64,000 nt of DNA from an uncultured Afifella sp. (GTDB taxonomy: Bacteria > Pseudomonadota > Alphaproteobacteria > Rhizobiales > Afifellaceae). Positions 42,707 to 50,997 of this stretch are shown here, piece after piece (position 1 is the first letter of the stretch; each line of letters opens with the position of its first letter). The notes under the pieces are model-generated. The model saw only the letters and a list, made by a program, of their open reading frames with translations, was not told where the DNA came from and ran no database searches. The translations under genes were made by a program, and so were the position numbers. The stretch lies in the NCBI GenBank assembly GCA_947259045.1, contig CAMYKZ010000010.1:1-64000 (forward strand). Reading direction: 5' to 3'.

Positions 42707-43444
42707 CTAATCCCGCATGATACCGAGAATATTCAGGATATGCACGAACAGGACGATGAACGAGCCGTAGAGCGCGAATGCGCCGAAAATGGCTTTCGAT
42801 TCACGGACCCCGTGGGCGTCGGCTTCGAGGTACATATTTTTGATCATCTGTGTCTCATAGGCGGTGACGGCCGAGAACAGCAGCACGACAAAGCTCGATG
42901 TGATCAGGCTCATCATGCCACTCTGGATGAAGATCACATTGACGACAATGGCGATCAGCAACCCGATGCTGGCCATCGCCAGGAACGTACCCATCGGCGA
43001 CAGATCACGCTTGGTCGTATAGCCCAGCAGGCTCATCGACCCGAACGTCGCGGCAGTGATGAAAAACGCCTGGGCGACAATTCCTGGCGCTTCGCCAAGG
43101 AAAAACAGCACCATCGGCGCAATCAGCGCGCCCCATAGCACGGTGTAAAGCCAATAGGCACCATGCGCCATGGCCAGGTTGCCGCCAAGAATCAGCCGCG
43201 GCGAAAACCAGCCAAGACCCAGAACGCCGGCAAAAAGAACCCATTTCATCGGCCCGGCTGCAACGGCGTATAAAACCTCCGGAAAGGCGCCGAGCGTGAC
43301 GACGGTCAGTGCAGTTGCGGCGATACCAAGCGCCATCAGATTGTAGACGCGAAGCATATAAGTGCGCAGACCCTCATCGATCCCTTCGCGCACACCTGTG
43401 CGGGTCTGGGTCGAAGTCTGGTAGCGCTGCTGGAAATCAGCCAT
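42707..43444 (-). CDS. Bax inhibitor-1/YccA family membrane protein
   Basis: 245 residues, seven hydrophobic helices. The N-terminus is FQQRYQTSTQTRTGVREGIDEGLRTYMLRVYNLMALGIAATALTVV, and the C-terminal half ends with SSFVVLLFSAVTAYETQMIKNMYLEADAHGVRESKAIFGAFALYGSFIVLFVHILNILG, typical of the BI-1 family (pH-sensitive calcium-leak proteins and their bacterial relatives). AGGAGG stands just upstream of the ATG. Monocistronic, with its own promoter and terminator. Confidence 0.95.
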   Translation of the reverse strand: MADFQQRYQTSTQTRTGVREGIDEGLRTYMLRVYNLMALGIAATALTVVTLGAFPEVLYAVAAGPMKWVLFAGVLGLGWFSPRLILGGNLAMAHGAYWLYTVLWGALIAPMVLFFLGEAPGIVAQAFFITAATFGSMSLLGYTTKRDLSPMGTFLAMASIGLLIAIVVNVIFIQSGMMSLITSSFVVLLFSAVTAYETQMIKNMYLEADAHGVRESKAIFGAFALYGSFIVLFVHILNILGIMRD

Positions 43445-43491
43445 CGATTAAACCTCCTGTTGAACGGTCCGGGCGATGCCCGAAAAACTCT

Positions 43492-43519
43492 TGTATAATA
43501 TGGCAATGCTGCGGTTCAA
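43492..43519 (-). promoter_or_regulatory. Candidate sigma-70 type promoter of the Bax-inhibitor gene
   Basis: On the minus strand TTGAAC (43519-43514) and TATACA (43497-43492) are 16 bp apart, about 50 bp before the ATG at 43444. Both boxes are close to consensus. Confidence 0.45.
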
Positions 43520-43553
43520 TAACAAGACCGTAGTGTAAAACGGTTAACCCCTT

Positions 43554-46106
43554 CTACATATTTCGTAAATAGGGCGCTGCCTTGACCGATAAAATGCGCC
43601 ACGTGCCGGCCAGGCCGAAGCCGATCGTTACGGTTAACGCAATCAGAACCGCGGACATCGCGACCTGAGGCAAAATGACAAACTCAAAGCCCATGATCCG
43701 GTTGACGACATACCAGGCCGCCACGGTTCCCGCCAGGACCGCAAACAGGGCCGTCGCCGCGCCAAGCAGGCCGTATTCCAGCGCGAACGCCGCCAGCAGC
43801 CGCTTCCGGGTGGCGCCGAGTGCTTTCAGAATAACGGCATCCTGACGCCGTTGCCGGTGGCCGGCCGCAAGCGCGCCGCCGAGCACAAGCATTGAGGTGA
43901 CCAGCGCCAGCGACGCCGCCACGCGCACCGCCAGCGCGAGGTCGGCGACGATGGCGTTCACCGTATCGATGGCGTCCTTGACGCGGACGCTGGTGACGCC
44001 GGGGTAACTATTCGACACGGCGGCGAGAATCCGGCTGTCGGCGGCAGCATCCGTTTCGCCCGGCAGCGTCAGCGTGGCCAGATGGGCATGGGGGGCGCCG
44101 GCGAATGTATTGGGTGAAAACACCATGACGAAGTTGATCGACAGCGATTCCCAGACAACGTCGCGGAAATTGGCGATCCGCGCCGTCAATTCGCGGCCGA
44201 GCACGTTGACGGTGACCGTGTCGCCGACCTTCAGCCCGAAAGCTTCGCCGGCTTCGGCTTCAAACGACACCAGCGGTTCGCCGGAATAATCGGCCGGCCA
44301 CCATTCGCCGTCGCTCAGTGTGGATTTTTCCGGCCGGCCGGCTGAATAGGTGATGCCGCGGTCACCGGAAAGAATCCACCTCTGATCCTCCGGCGGCCTG
44401 AGTTCGGCACTTGGAACCCCGCCCAGCGCGATGATGCGCCCGCGCAGCATCGGCACGTCGGCAATCTCTGCATCCGGGGCCAGCGACGACAGATGCTTCA
44501 GAAATGCGTCTTTCTCGGTATTCTGAATATCGACAAAGAAAAAATTCGGCGCCTGTTCCGCGATCGTGCCCGTCAACTGACGCCGCAGGCTGGTATCGAT
44601 CAACGCCAGTGTGACAAGTAGGGTCAGGCCGAGGCCAAGCGACAGCACAACGCTGGATGTCAGCGCCCCCGGGCGCTGGATGTTGCGAACCGCAAGACGC
44701 AGGGTCGTGCCGCGGATCGCACCGGCACGCCGCGCCAGCGTTACGATCAATGCACTGACAATCCGCAGGATCAGGAAAACCGCGACGACGGCAATGACGA
44801 AAACGACGGCGATGCGCCGGTCAACGGCAAGGCCGATGGCCATCGCCACCAGGGCTGCCAGTGTCGCCGCCTGAATCAGCCGATAATCGCGATGGGGTTT
44901 GAGCGCGGCCGGGATGGCCCTGTCGGCGAACAGGCTTGTCGCCGGAAGGTCTCGCGCCCGCCCAAGCGGCCAGATCGAAAAACTGACCGTTACCAGCAGC
45001 CCGTAAACCGCGGCGAGCAGCAATTGCAGCGGGAAGAATCCGGACGTCGCATTGATCGGTAGAAGATCGGCCAGAAACGCACTGGCGATAAACGGCAGCA
45101 GCGCACCGATCGCCAGCCCGATGGCAATTCCACCCGCTGCCAGAAGCAGGATCTGCAGGAAGTAAATCCGGAATATCAGCTGGCCGGAGGCGCCAAGGCA
45201 TTTGAGCGTGGCGATCGCCGGCCGTTTCATGTCGACAAAACTGGCCACGGCATTGGCAACGCCGACTCCGCCGACAACCAGTGCCGTCAGGCCGACAAGC
45301 GTCAGAAACTGTGCGAAGCGGGCAATGTTGCGCGACAGACGCGGCGAGGCATTGTCGCGGGTGCGAATGCGCCAGCCGGCAAGCGGAAACTTCTGTTTTG
45401 CCGCTTCCTGTACGGCATCTATCCCGCCTTCGCGGCTTGCTGAAATGTCAGTGCGGTAGGTCCAGCGCACAAGGCTGCCCGGCCGAACCAGTCCTGTCTC
45501 CTCAAGCGCTTCGACAGAGATCATCAGGCGGGGCCCGAGACCGATGCCGTCGGCAAGCCGGTCGGGTTCGTTCTCGATGATGCCGCCGATCCGCAGCTCG
45601 GCATCGCCGACTGCAATCGTGTCGCCGACCTTCACGCCAAGCCGTTCAAGCAGTTCCGGCGCAACCAGCGCGCCATGGCGGCCTTCACTCAGCGCCATTG
45701 CGGCGCGGGCGTCCCCGCCGCTTTCCAGCGTCAATTGCCCGGCATGCGGATAGGCCTTGTCGACAGCCTTCAGTTCCACAAGGCTCTGGCTGGAGCCATC
45801 GGGAGCCCGGGCCATGCCACGCATGTTGGCGACGCGTCCGACCAGACCGGAATTTTCAAGAAACGCCATTTCGTCGGCCGAAGCGGGTCTCTGGGTCAGT
45901 CGGAAGGCCATATCGCCACCGAGAATCGTCCGGCCTTCGGCCGCGATCCCGTCGGTCAGGGCGTGCGACACCGAATTGACCCCGGCGATTGCCGCGACAC
46001 CCAGGGCGATGCAGGCGAGAAAGATGTGAAAGCCCCGCAGGCCGCCGCGCAATTCGCGTAACGCGATTGTCCAGGCAATCGAATTTGTCGGCATCGTGTT
46101 GTTCAT
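43554..46106 (-). CDS. ABC transporter permease (YbbP-like, FtsX domains)
   Basis: 850 residues from ATG 46106 or 46109, overlapping the stop of the ATPase gene. N-terminal helix (GGLRGFHIFLACIALGVAAIAGVNSVSHAL), a large periplasmic domain, then two FtsX units with LVGLTALVVGGVGVANAVASFVDMKRPAIATLKCLGAS in the middle and a second set near the end (SLALVTSMLVLGGALAAGHRQRRQDAVILKALGATRKRLLAAFALEYGLLG). This matches YbbP-type permeases, which pair with a YbbA ATPase and are linked to lipid or toxic-compound removal. Divergent to the TesA-like esterase, as in many proteobacteria. Confidence 0.93.
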   Translation of the reverse strand: MNNTMPTNSIAWTIALRELRGGLRGFHIFLACIALGVAAIAGVNSVSHALTDGIAAEGRTILGGDMAFRLTQRPASADEMAFLENSGLVGRVANMRGMARAPDGSSQSLVELKAVDKAYPHAGQLTLESGGDARAAMALSEGRHGALVAPELLERLGVKVGDTIAVGDAELRIGGIIENEPDRLADGIGLGPRLMISVEALEETGLVRPGSLVRWTYRTDISASREGGIDAVQEAAKQKFPLAGWRIRTRDNASPRLSRNIARFAQFLTLVGLTALVVGGVGVANAVASFVDMKRPAIATLKCLGASGQLIFRIYFLQILLLAAGGIAIGLAIGALLPFIASAFLADLLPINATSGFFPLQLLLAAVYGLLVTVSFSIWPLGRARDLPATSLFADRAIPAALKPHRDYRLIQAATLAALVAMAIGLAVDRRIAVVFVIAVVAVFLILRIVSALIVTLARRAGAIRGTTLRLAVRNIQRPGALTSSVVLSLGLGLTLLVTLALIDTSLRRQLTGTIAEQAPNFFFVDIQNTEKDAFLKHLSSLAPDAEIADVPMLRGRIIALGGVPSAELRPPEDQRWILSGDRGITYSAGRPEKSTLSDGEWWPADYSGEPLVSFEAEAGEAFGLKVGDTVTVNVLGRELTARIANFRDVVWESLSINFVMVFSPNTFAGAPHAHLATLTLPGETDAAADSRILAAVSNSYPGVTSVRVKDAIDTVNAIVADLALAVRVAASLALVTSMLVLGGALAAGHRQRRQDAVILKALGATRKRLLAAFALEYGLLGAATALFAVLAGTVAAWYVVNRIMGFEFVILPQVAMSAVLIALTVTIGFGLAGTWRILSVKAAPYLRNM

Positions 46107-46810
46107 CATGCCGACTGCAGGACAGGCTGATCCTGCGCCGGCGCGTCGATTCGTCCACCGGCAATCCGAACCATGCGGTCGCAACGTTCCGCCAGATGCC
46201 GGTCATGGGTCACCAGCACCAAGGTCGTGCCATTGTCGCGCGTCGACCGGAAGATCAGATCGGCGATTTCGGTGCCGGTTTCAGAATCGAGATTTCCGGT
46301 CGGTTCGTCAGCGATCAGAATGGCGGGTTTGACGGCAAGCGCGCGGGCAATCGCGACCCGCTGCTGCTCGCCGCCCGACATCTGAGCCGGATAATGGGAA
46401 AGTCTCTCGCCCAGGCCAACCTGCTCCAGCATGCTGCGGGCGCGGTCAAACGCGTCGTCACGGCCGGCAAGCTCCAGCGGAACAGCGACATTTTCAAGCG
46501 CCGTCATTGTCGGCAACAAATGGAATCCCTGGAAAACAAAGCCGATCCGGTCGCCGCGGAAGGCCGCCAGCGCGTCTTCGTTCAGGCCGGCATAATCCTG
46601 GCCGGCAATTGCGATCTTGCCGGAATCAATCCGCTCCAGTCCGGCAACGACCATCAATAGTGTCGATTTCCCCGAACCGGAGGGTCCGACAAGGCCGATA
46701 CTTTCAGCCGGCGCGACCGCCAGACTGACCTGATGCAGCACATGGACCTTCGAGGCGCCGGCGCCAAGCGTCAGATCGACATTTTCCAGTAGTATGGCGT
46801 GTTCACTCAC
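46106..46810 (-). CDS. ABC transporter ATP-binding protein (YbbA/LolD type)
   Basis: 234 residues from GTG 46810 (MSEHAILLENVDL); the longer open frame upstream runs into the promoter region. Walker A VGPSGSGKSTLLMV, Q-loop FVFQGFHLLPTMTALENVAVPLELAG, signature MSGGEQQRVAIARALAV, Walker B ILIADEPTGNLDSETG, H-loop VTHDRHLAERCDR. It is coupled to the downstream permease by an ATGATG overlap. Confidence 0.93.
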   Translation of the reverse strand: MSEHAILLENVDLTLGAGASKVHVLHQVSLAVAPAESIGLVGPSGSGKSTLLMVVAGLERIDSGKIAIAGQDYAGLNEDALAAFRGDRIGFVFQGFHLLPTMTALENVAVPLELAGRDDAFDRARSMLEQVGLGERLSHYPAQMSGGEQQRVAIARALAVKPAILIADEPTGNLDSETGTEIADLIFRSTRDNGTTLVLVTHDRHLAERCDRMVRIAGGRIDAPAQDQPVLQSA

Positions 46811-46886
46811 AATATGAGCCCTATATGTTGGCCGACCCCGCACGTCGGCATATGGGTTTAAATTCACGACAGTCAAAGGCTTCGAA

Positions 46887-47528
46887 ATGCTCCGTTGGAT
46901 ATTTAGCGCCCTTGTGATGGCGAATTCGTTACTCATCGCAACGATTCCGGCAACCGCCAACGACGCGGTCTTGAAGATTGTCGTGCTCGGAGACAGTCTG
47001 AGCGCGGGGTACGGACTTGCGCCAGGCGAGGGGTATCCGGCGCGGTTGCAGGCCGCGCTCGATGCGCGCGGGCACACGGTGGCAATTATCGATGCCGGGG
47101 TTTCCGGCGATACGTCGAGCGGGGGCGTTGCGCGATTTGAATGGTCGGTTCCCGCCGATGCCGATGCAATTATCGTCGAACTTGGCGGCAACGATGCCCT
47201 GCGCGGCATCGACCCGGCGATCACCCGGCAGGCGCTTGGCGGCATTATCAGCCAGGCAAAAGCGCGCAATCAGATGGTTCTGCTGGCAGGCATGCTGGCG
47301 CCACCCAATATGGGTGACGATTATGCAGATCGCTTCAATGCCGTCTATCCGGCACTTGCAGACGCACACGATGTAGCGCTCTATCCGTTTTTTCTTGACG
47401 GCGTGGCCGGGGAACCGGAACTTCTGCAACCCGACGGCATTCATCCGACTGCCGAAGGCGTGGCGATCATGGTGGAAAAAACGCTTCCTGCAGTCGAGGC
47501 TCTGATCGGGCAGTTGCGCTCAAGATAG
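46887..47528 (+). CDS. tesA: Arylesterase / TesA-like SGNH hydrolase
   Basis: 213 residues with signal peptide (FSALVMANSLLIATIPATA). SGNH blocks: I VVLGDSLSAGYGL (nucleophile serine), II the glycine in AGVSGDTSSGG, III ELGGNDALRG (Gly-Asn), V DGIHPTAEGVAIM (Asp-His). It is a periplasmic thioesterase/protease I/lysophospholipase type enzyme. The divergent YbbA/YbbP genes are its usual neighbours. Confidence 0.93.
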   Translation: MLRWIFSALVMANSLLIATIPATANDAVLKIVVLGDSLSAGYGLAPGEGYPARLQAALDARGHTVAIIDAGVSGDTSSGGVARFEWSVPADADAIIVELGGNDALRGIDPAITRQALGGIISQAKARNQMVLLAGMLAPPNMGDDYADRFNAVYPALADAHDVALYPFFLDGVAGEPELLQPDGIHPTAEGVAIMVEKTLPAVEALIGQLRSR

Positions 47529-47556
47529 CAGGTCCGGACAATCCGTCGGTCAGCCT

Positions 47557-49950
47557 TCAGATGTCGTTTACGACTTTGCGCCCAGGCAATTCTTTGCCAG
47601 CCTTGCCTTGCATCTTGCCGGTCAGATTCTCAACCAGAAAGGCAGGCAGTTCATCGGAACCGAGCGGTTTTGAGAAATAGAAGCCCTGAAGCTGGTGGCA
47701 TGCAATGGACCTCAGAAACTCCGCCTGCTCGATATTCTCAACACCTTCAGCGGTGATCCGCATATTCAGGGTCTCGCCGAGCGAGCCGATAATTCTGAGA
47801 ATGTCGCAGGCGACTTTGTCGTTTTCGATCGCAGCGACAAACGTCTTGTCCAGTTTGATCTTGTCGAACGGGAATTTCCACAGATAGGACAGGCTGGAAT
47901 AACCGGTGCCGAAATCGTCGATCGCAATCGAGACTCCAATCGCCTTGAGTTGCTTGAGCATATCGATCGCATCATCAGGCTGGTCGATCAGGACACTCTC
48001 GGTGATTTCGATTTCCAGTTTTTTCGGATCGATCGCGGATTGCTCAAGGGCTTCGGTGACGGAGCCGATGATGCGTCCGTTTTCAAACTGCCGGGCTGAG
48101 AGATTGACGGATATGGTCAGGTCTTCCGGCCATGTGGCGGCGGTTTTGCAGGCTTCCCGCAGGACCCAGTCGCCGATGGCCTTGATTGCGCCGGTCCGCT
48201 CGGCAACCGGAATGAAGTCATCCGGCGCCACAAGGCCGCGATCGGGGTGGTTCCAGCGAACCAGCGCTTCGAAACCGGCAATCTGATTGCTCTCCACATC
48301 GATCAGCGGCTGATAGTTCAGCACAAACTGGTTGGTCTCCAGCGCCTGGGAAACCTGGCGCTCCAGCACTCTGCGCTCCTGGGCACGCCTGTCCATTTCA
48401 ATCTGGAAAACCCGGTAGGTATTGCGCCCGCCCTGTTTGGCCCTGAAGAGCGCGAGATCGGCATGGCGCAAGAGCTGGTCTGAACGGGTGCCGTGCTTTG
48501 GCGCAAATGCAACGCCGACACTTGCTCCGACACTGACGGGCTGGCCGGCGATATCGATGGGAACCCGGGCGGCATCTATCAATGTGTTTGCAAGGTTGGC
48601 GGTATCGGCCTCGTCAGGCGGGTTGGTTTGAATCACTGCAAATTCGTCGCCGCCGAGCCGGGCGATGATATCGCCTTTACCAACGGCGGAAGCAAACCGT
48701 CTGGCGACCTGAACCAGCAGTTGATCGCCGATCTCGTGGCCACGCGTATCGTTGACCGCCTTGAACTGATCCAGATCGATCATCAATAGCGCGAAGCCAA
48801 TATCGAAGCGCTCCAGCTGGACGATCGCTTCGCAAAGCTTTTCGGCGAAATTGGCGCGATTGGCCAGTCCGGTCAGATCATCATGATGGGCCAGATATGC
48901 AACCCGGTCCTTGGCGTTTTTCTGTTCGGTGACGTCCGATGCAACGCCGCGATAGCCAGCGAATTCACCGCTTTCCTCCAGCAAGGGCTGGGCGGAAAAC
49001 CGCCACCAGTGCCGGTCGCTGCCGGCGATCACCGGGAGCTCGATCTCGCTGAAGGCCTCCCTTGAACGCATATGGTCGACAATGACCCGGTAACCGGGTT
49101 GCCCATCTGCGCCGGATTCGCGGAAAAGATCGAGGAATGTCATGTCACACAGGTCTGCCGCGTGTTTTGCAGCCGCTGCCGAGAACCGGTCCGATATGTC
49201 TACAAACTGACCTTTGGCATCCGTCGACCAGAGCCAATCGCTGGCGTGATCTTCGAATTCCTTCAGCAGCATGGCGATGACGGCGCCGCGTTCGTTGGAT
49301 TCCGAAATCGCTATAAGACGGCCGACAAAGACCCTGGCGGTCGACAGGCTGGCGTTCGCCAGAATGGCTGAATACAAGACGAGAAGAATGGCGATCGCCT
49401 GATCGGCAAGCATGAAGCTCTGCAGCAGGATAACAATCGAGCCGATGAATATCGGTATTGTGAACGCGATTGCCGCCATCGGAATGGCGGCAAGAGAAAA
49501 AGCGCCGCCGCAGATCATTCCGGCGACAATGACCCCGATCATCCCGCGCAGAGGCGTCCCGGGATCATCGAACAGCGTGATGACCGGCAAAAGGCCCCAA
49601 AGCACTCCAAGCAGCGCGGCATTCGTCACCGCGCGATGCACGGCATGTTTCGACGCCTGCGGTCTTGGGCCATCATGACGCTGCGCGAACCACGCCTGAA
49701 CCGCCAGCGAGGCCATAATCAGGATTGCTGCAGCCCATGCCAGCACATAGGGAAACCTGCTGTGTTGCAGATATTGACTTGTCACCAACAGGGCGATGAC
49801 GATGTTGCCGCCCATCATTGCCGGTGTCAGCCGCAAGACACTGCCGATCTGCTCAGCCCTGATCTGCGCTTCCAGCGCCGGATTCAGATCTGACAGGCCA
49901 ATGTACCGATTGATACGCCGATCGATCGCAGTGAGAAACGGTAGGGACAT
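47557..49950 (-). CDS. Membrane-bound GGDEF-EAL protein with PAS domain
   Basis: 797 residues. Six or seven hydrophobic helices (about 45-205) form a membrane sensor, followed by a PAS-like domain (~230-345: DHASDWLWSTDAKGQFVDISDRFSAAA). The GGDEF domain follows (ARLGGDEFAVI, GGDEF at 433-437), then the EAL domain (EALVRWNHPDRG at 561, EITES, IDDFGTGYSSLSYL, ITAEGVENI). Both active-site motifs are intact. The inhibitory RxxD site before GGDEF reads GKGD, so product feedback is probably absent. It makes and/or breaks cyclic di-GMP; the net direction cannot be read from sequence. Confidence 0.95.
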   Translation of the reverse strand: MSLPFLTAIDRRINRYIGLSDLNPALEAQIRAEQIGSVLRLTPAMMGGNIVIALLVTSQYLQHSRFPYVLAWAAAILIMASLAVQAWFAQRHDGPRPQASKHAVHRAVTNAALLGVLWGLLPVITLFDDPGTPLRGMIGVIVAGMICGGAFSLAAIPMAAIAFTIPIFIGSIVILLQSFMLADQAIAILLVLYSAILANASLSTARVFVGRLIAISESNERGAVIAMLLKEFEDHASDWLWSTDAKGQFVDISDRFSAAAAKHAADLCDMTFLDLFRESGADGQPGYRVIVDHMRSREAFSEIELPVIAGSDRHWWRFSAQPLLEESGEFAGYRGVASDVTEQKNAKDRVAYLAHHDDLTGLANRANFAEKLCEAIVQLERFDIGFALLMIDLDQFKAVNDTRGHEIGDQLLVQVARRFASAVGKGDIIARLGGDEFAVIQTNPPDEADTANLANTLIDAARVPIDIAGQPVSVGASVGVAFAPKHGTRSDQLLRHADLALFRAKQGGRNTYRVFQIEMDRRAQERRVLERQVSQALETNQFVLNYQPLIDVESNQIAGFEALVRWNHPDRGLVAPDDFIPVAERTGAIKAIGDWVLREACKTAATWPEDLTISVNLSARQFENGRIIGSVTEALEQSAIDPKKLEIEITESVLIDQPDDAIDMLKQLKAIGVSIAIDDFGTGYSSLSYLWKFPFDKIKLDKTFVAAIENDKVACDILRIIGSLGETLNMRITAEGVENIEQAEFLRSIACHQLQGFYFSKPLGSDELPAFLVENLTGKMQGKAGKELPGRKVVNDI

Positions 49951-50082
49951 GCAGACGCTTTCACAAACGCCAATCCTTAAAGGTAAGCCCTGAAGATTTA
50001 CTTATTGGAAATGGTAAACGCGCGCTCTACCGTGTGGGCTGGAATTATCAATCCAATTTAATTCAAGTACAATATAGGTGAA

Positions 50083-50838
50083 TTATGACGATGGCCACGG
50101 CAAGACTGCCGCGCCGAGGATCCGTCCCGGGCCATTGTCCGCATCTTCCTGAACCAGAACAACACAGCCGTCGATATTCTTGCCCATGATTTCGCGCGAC
50201 GGCAGTGTAATGGTCATGGCCTGGCCCTCCCACATGCCAATCGGCCGCATCGAGCGGACAATATTGTGATAGGTGATATTTTCGCCGCGGTTTTCGCCGC
50301 GTTGGATTTCCACAGCCGCATCGGATGTATAGGTCACAAGCCGCACAGTCGTGTGCCGCTTCGTCAGGCCCGGATCGCCGACGATATCGATCCTGATCGT
50401 GCCGTCGGCTTCCGAAACATTGATGTTCAGCGGCAGGCTGGCTGATCTGAGGCCGCGTTCAACAGAGCTTTTGCTGCTGCCGACATGATGGTCGGCGCCG
50501 TTGACCACCATCTGCGGCGTATAGACCCTGCCGTCGCCACGGGCATGGGCATAGGCCCGCTGGCGCAGAGTGAATTCCGGTTTGGCAAATGTGTCCTTCC
50601 AGCCGATATAATCCCAGTAATCGACATGGACGGAAAGCGCGATCACATCGGCACGTTTTGCCAGTTCACCGAGATAGATGTCGGCCGGTGGACACGATGA
50701 ACAGCCCTGGCTGGTGAAAAGTTCGACGACGGCTTTCGGTCCGCCAGCAACGCCGCCCGTCAGAAATGCAGTAGAAACAAATGCCGCAAGCAGGCTTGCA
50801 GTCAGATTGCGAAAATCGGTCATCCTGCGGAATATCAT
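50083..50838 (-). CDS. DUF1223 family secreted thioredoxin-like protein
   Basis: 251 residues with an N-terminal signal segment (LTASLLAAFVSTAFLTGGVA). The family motif VVELFTSQGCSSCPPADIYLGELA holds a CxxC pair in a thioredoxin-like fold, followed by VIALSVHVDYWDYIGWKDTFAKPEFTLRQRAYA and YTPQMVVNGADHHVGS. DUF1223 lies next to acnA in many Rhizobiales, as here. The function is unknown; a periplasmic redox role is plausible. Confidence 0.92.
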   Translation of the reverse strand: MIFRRMTDFRNLTASLLAAFVSTAFLTGGVAGGPKAVVELFTSQGCSSCPPADIYLGELAKRADVIALSVHVDYWDYIGWKDTFAKPEFTLRQRAYAHARGDGRVYTPQMVVNGADHHVGSSKSSVERGLRSASLPLNINVSEADGTIRIDIVGDPGLTKRHTTVRLVTYTSDAAVEIQRGENRGENITYHNIVRSMRPIGMWEGQAMTITLPSREIMGKNIDGCVVLVQEDADNGPGRILGAAVLPWPSS

Positions 50839-50891
50839 CTGGCAATACCCTTTTCAACGGCTGCAACCTATGGAGCCTTTGCCGCCAAGGC

Positions 50892-50927
50892 CAGTCACAA
50901 GCCCGTGCGCTCACCGGCTTGTGACTG
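50892..50927 (-). terminator. Perfect 12-bp hairpin after acnA
   Basis: CAGTCACAAGCC (50892-50903) pairs with GGCTTGTGACTG (50916-50927) around a 12-base loop, 71 bp beyond the acnA stop and before the DUF1223 gene. There is no T-run on the minus strand, so it may be an RNA 3'-end stabiliser rather than a classical terminator. Confidence 0.5.
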
Positions 50928-50997
50928 TCTTGTGAACCGGGGCCAAAAAGGGCGGTCTGACCCCGGTCCAGTATTCTTGTGCGGCGGATTTTGCCGG

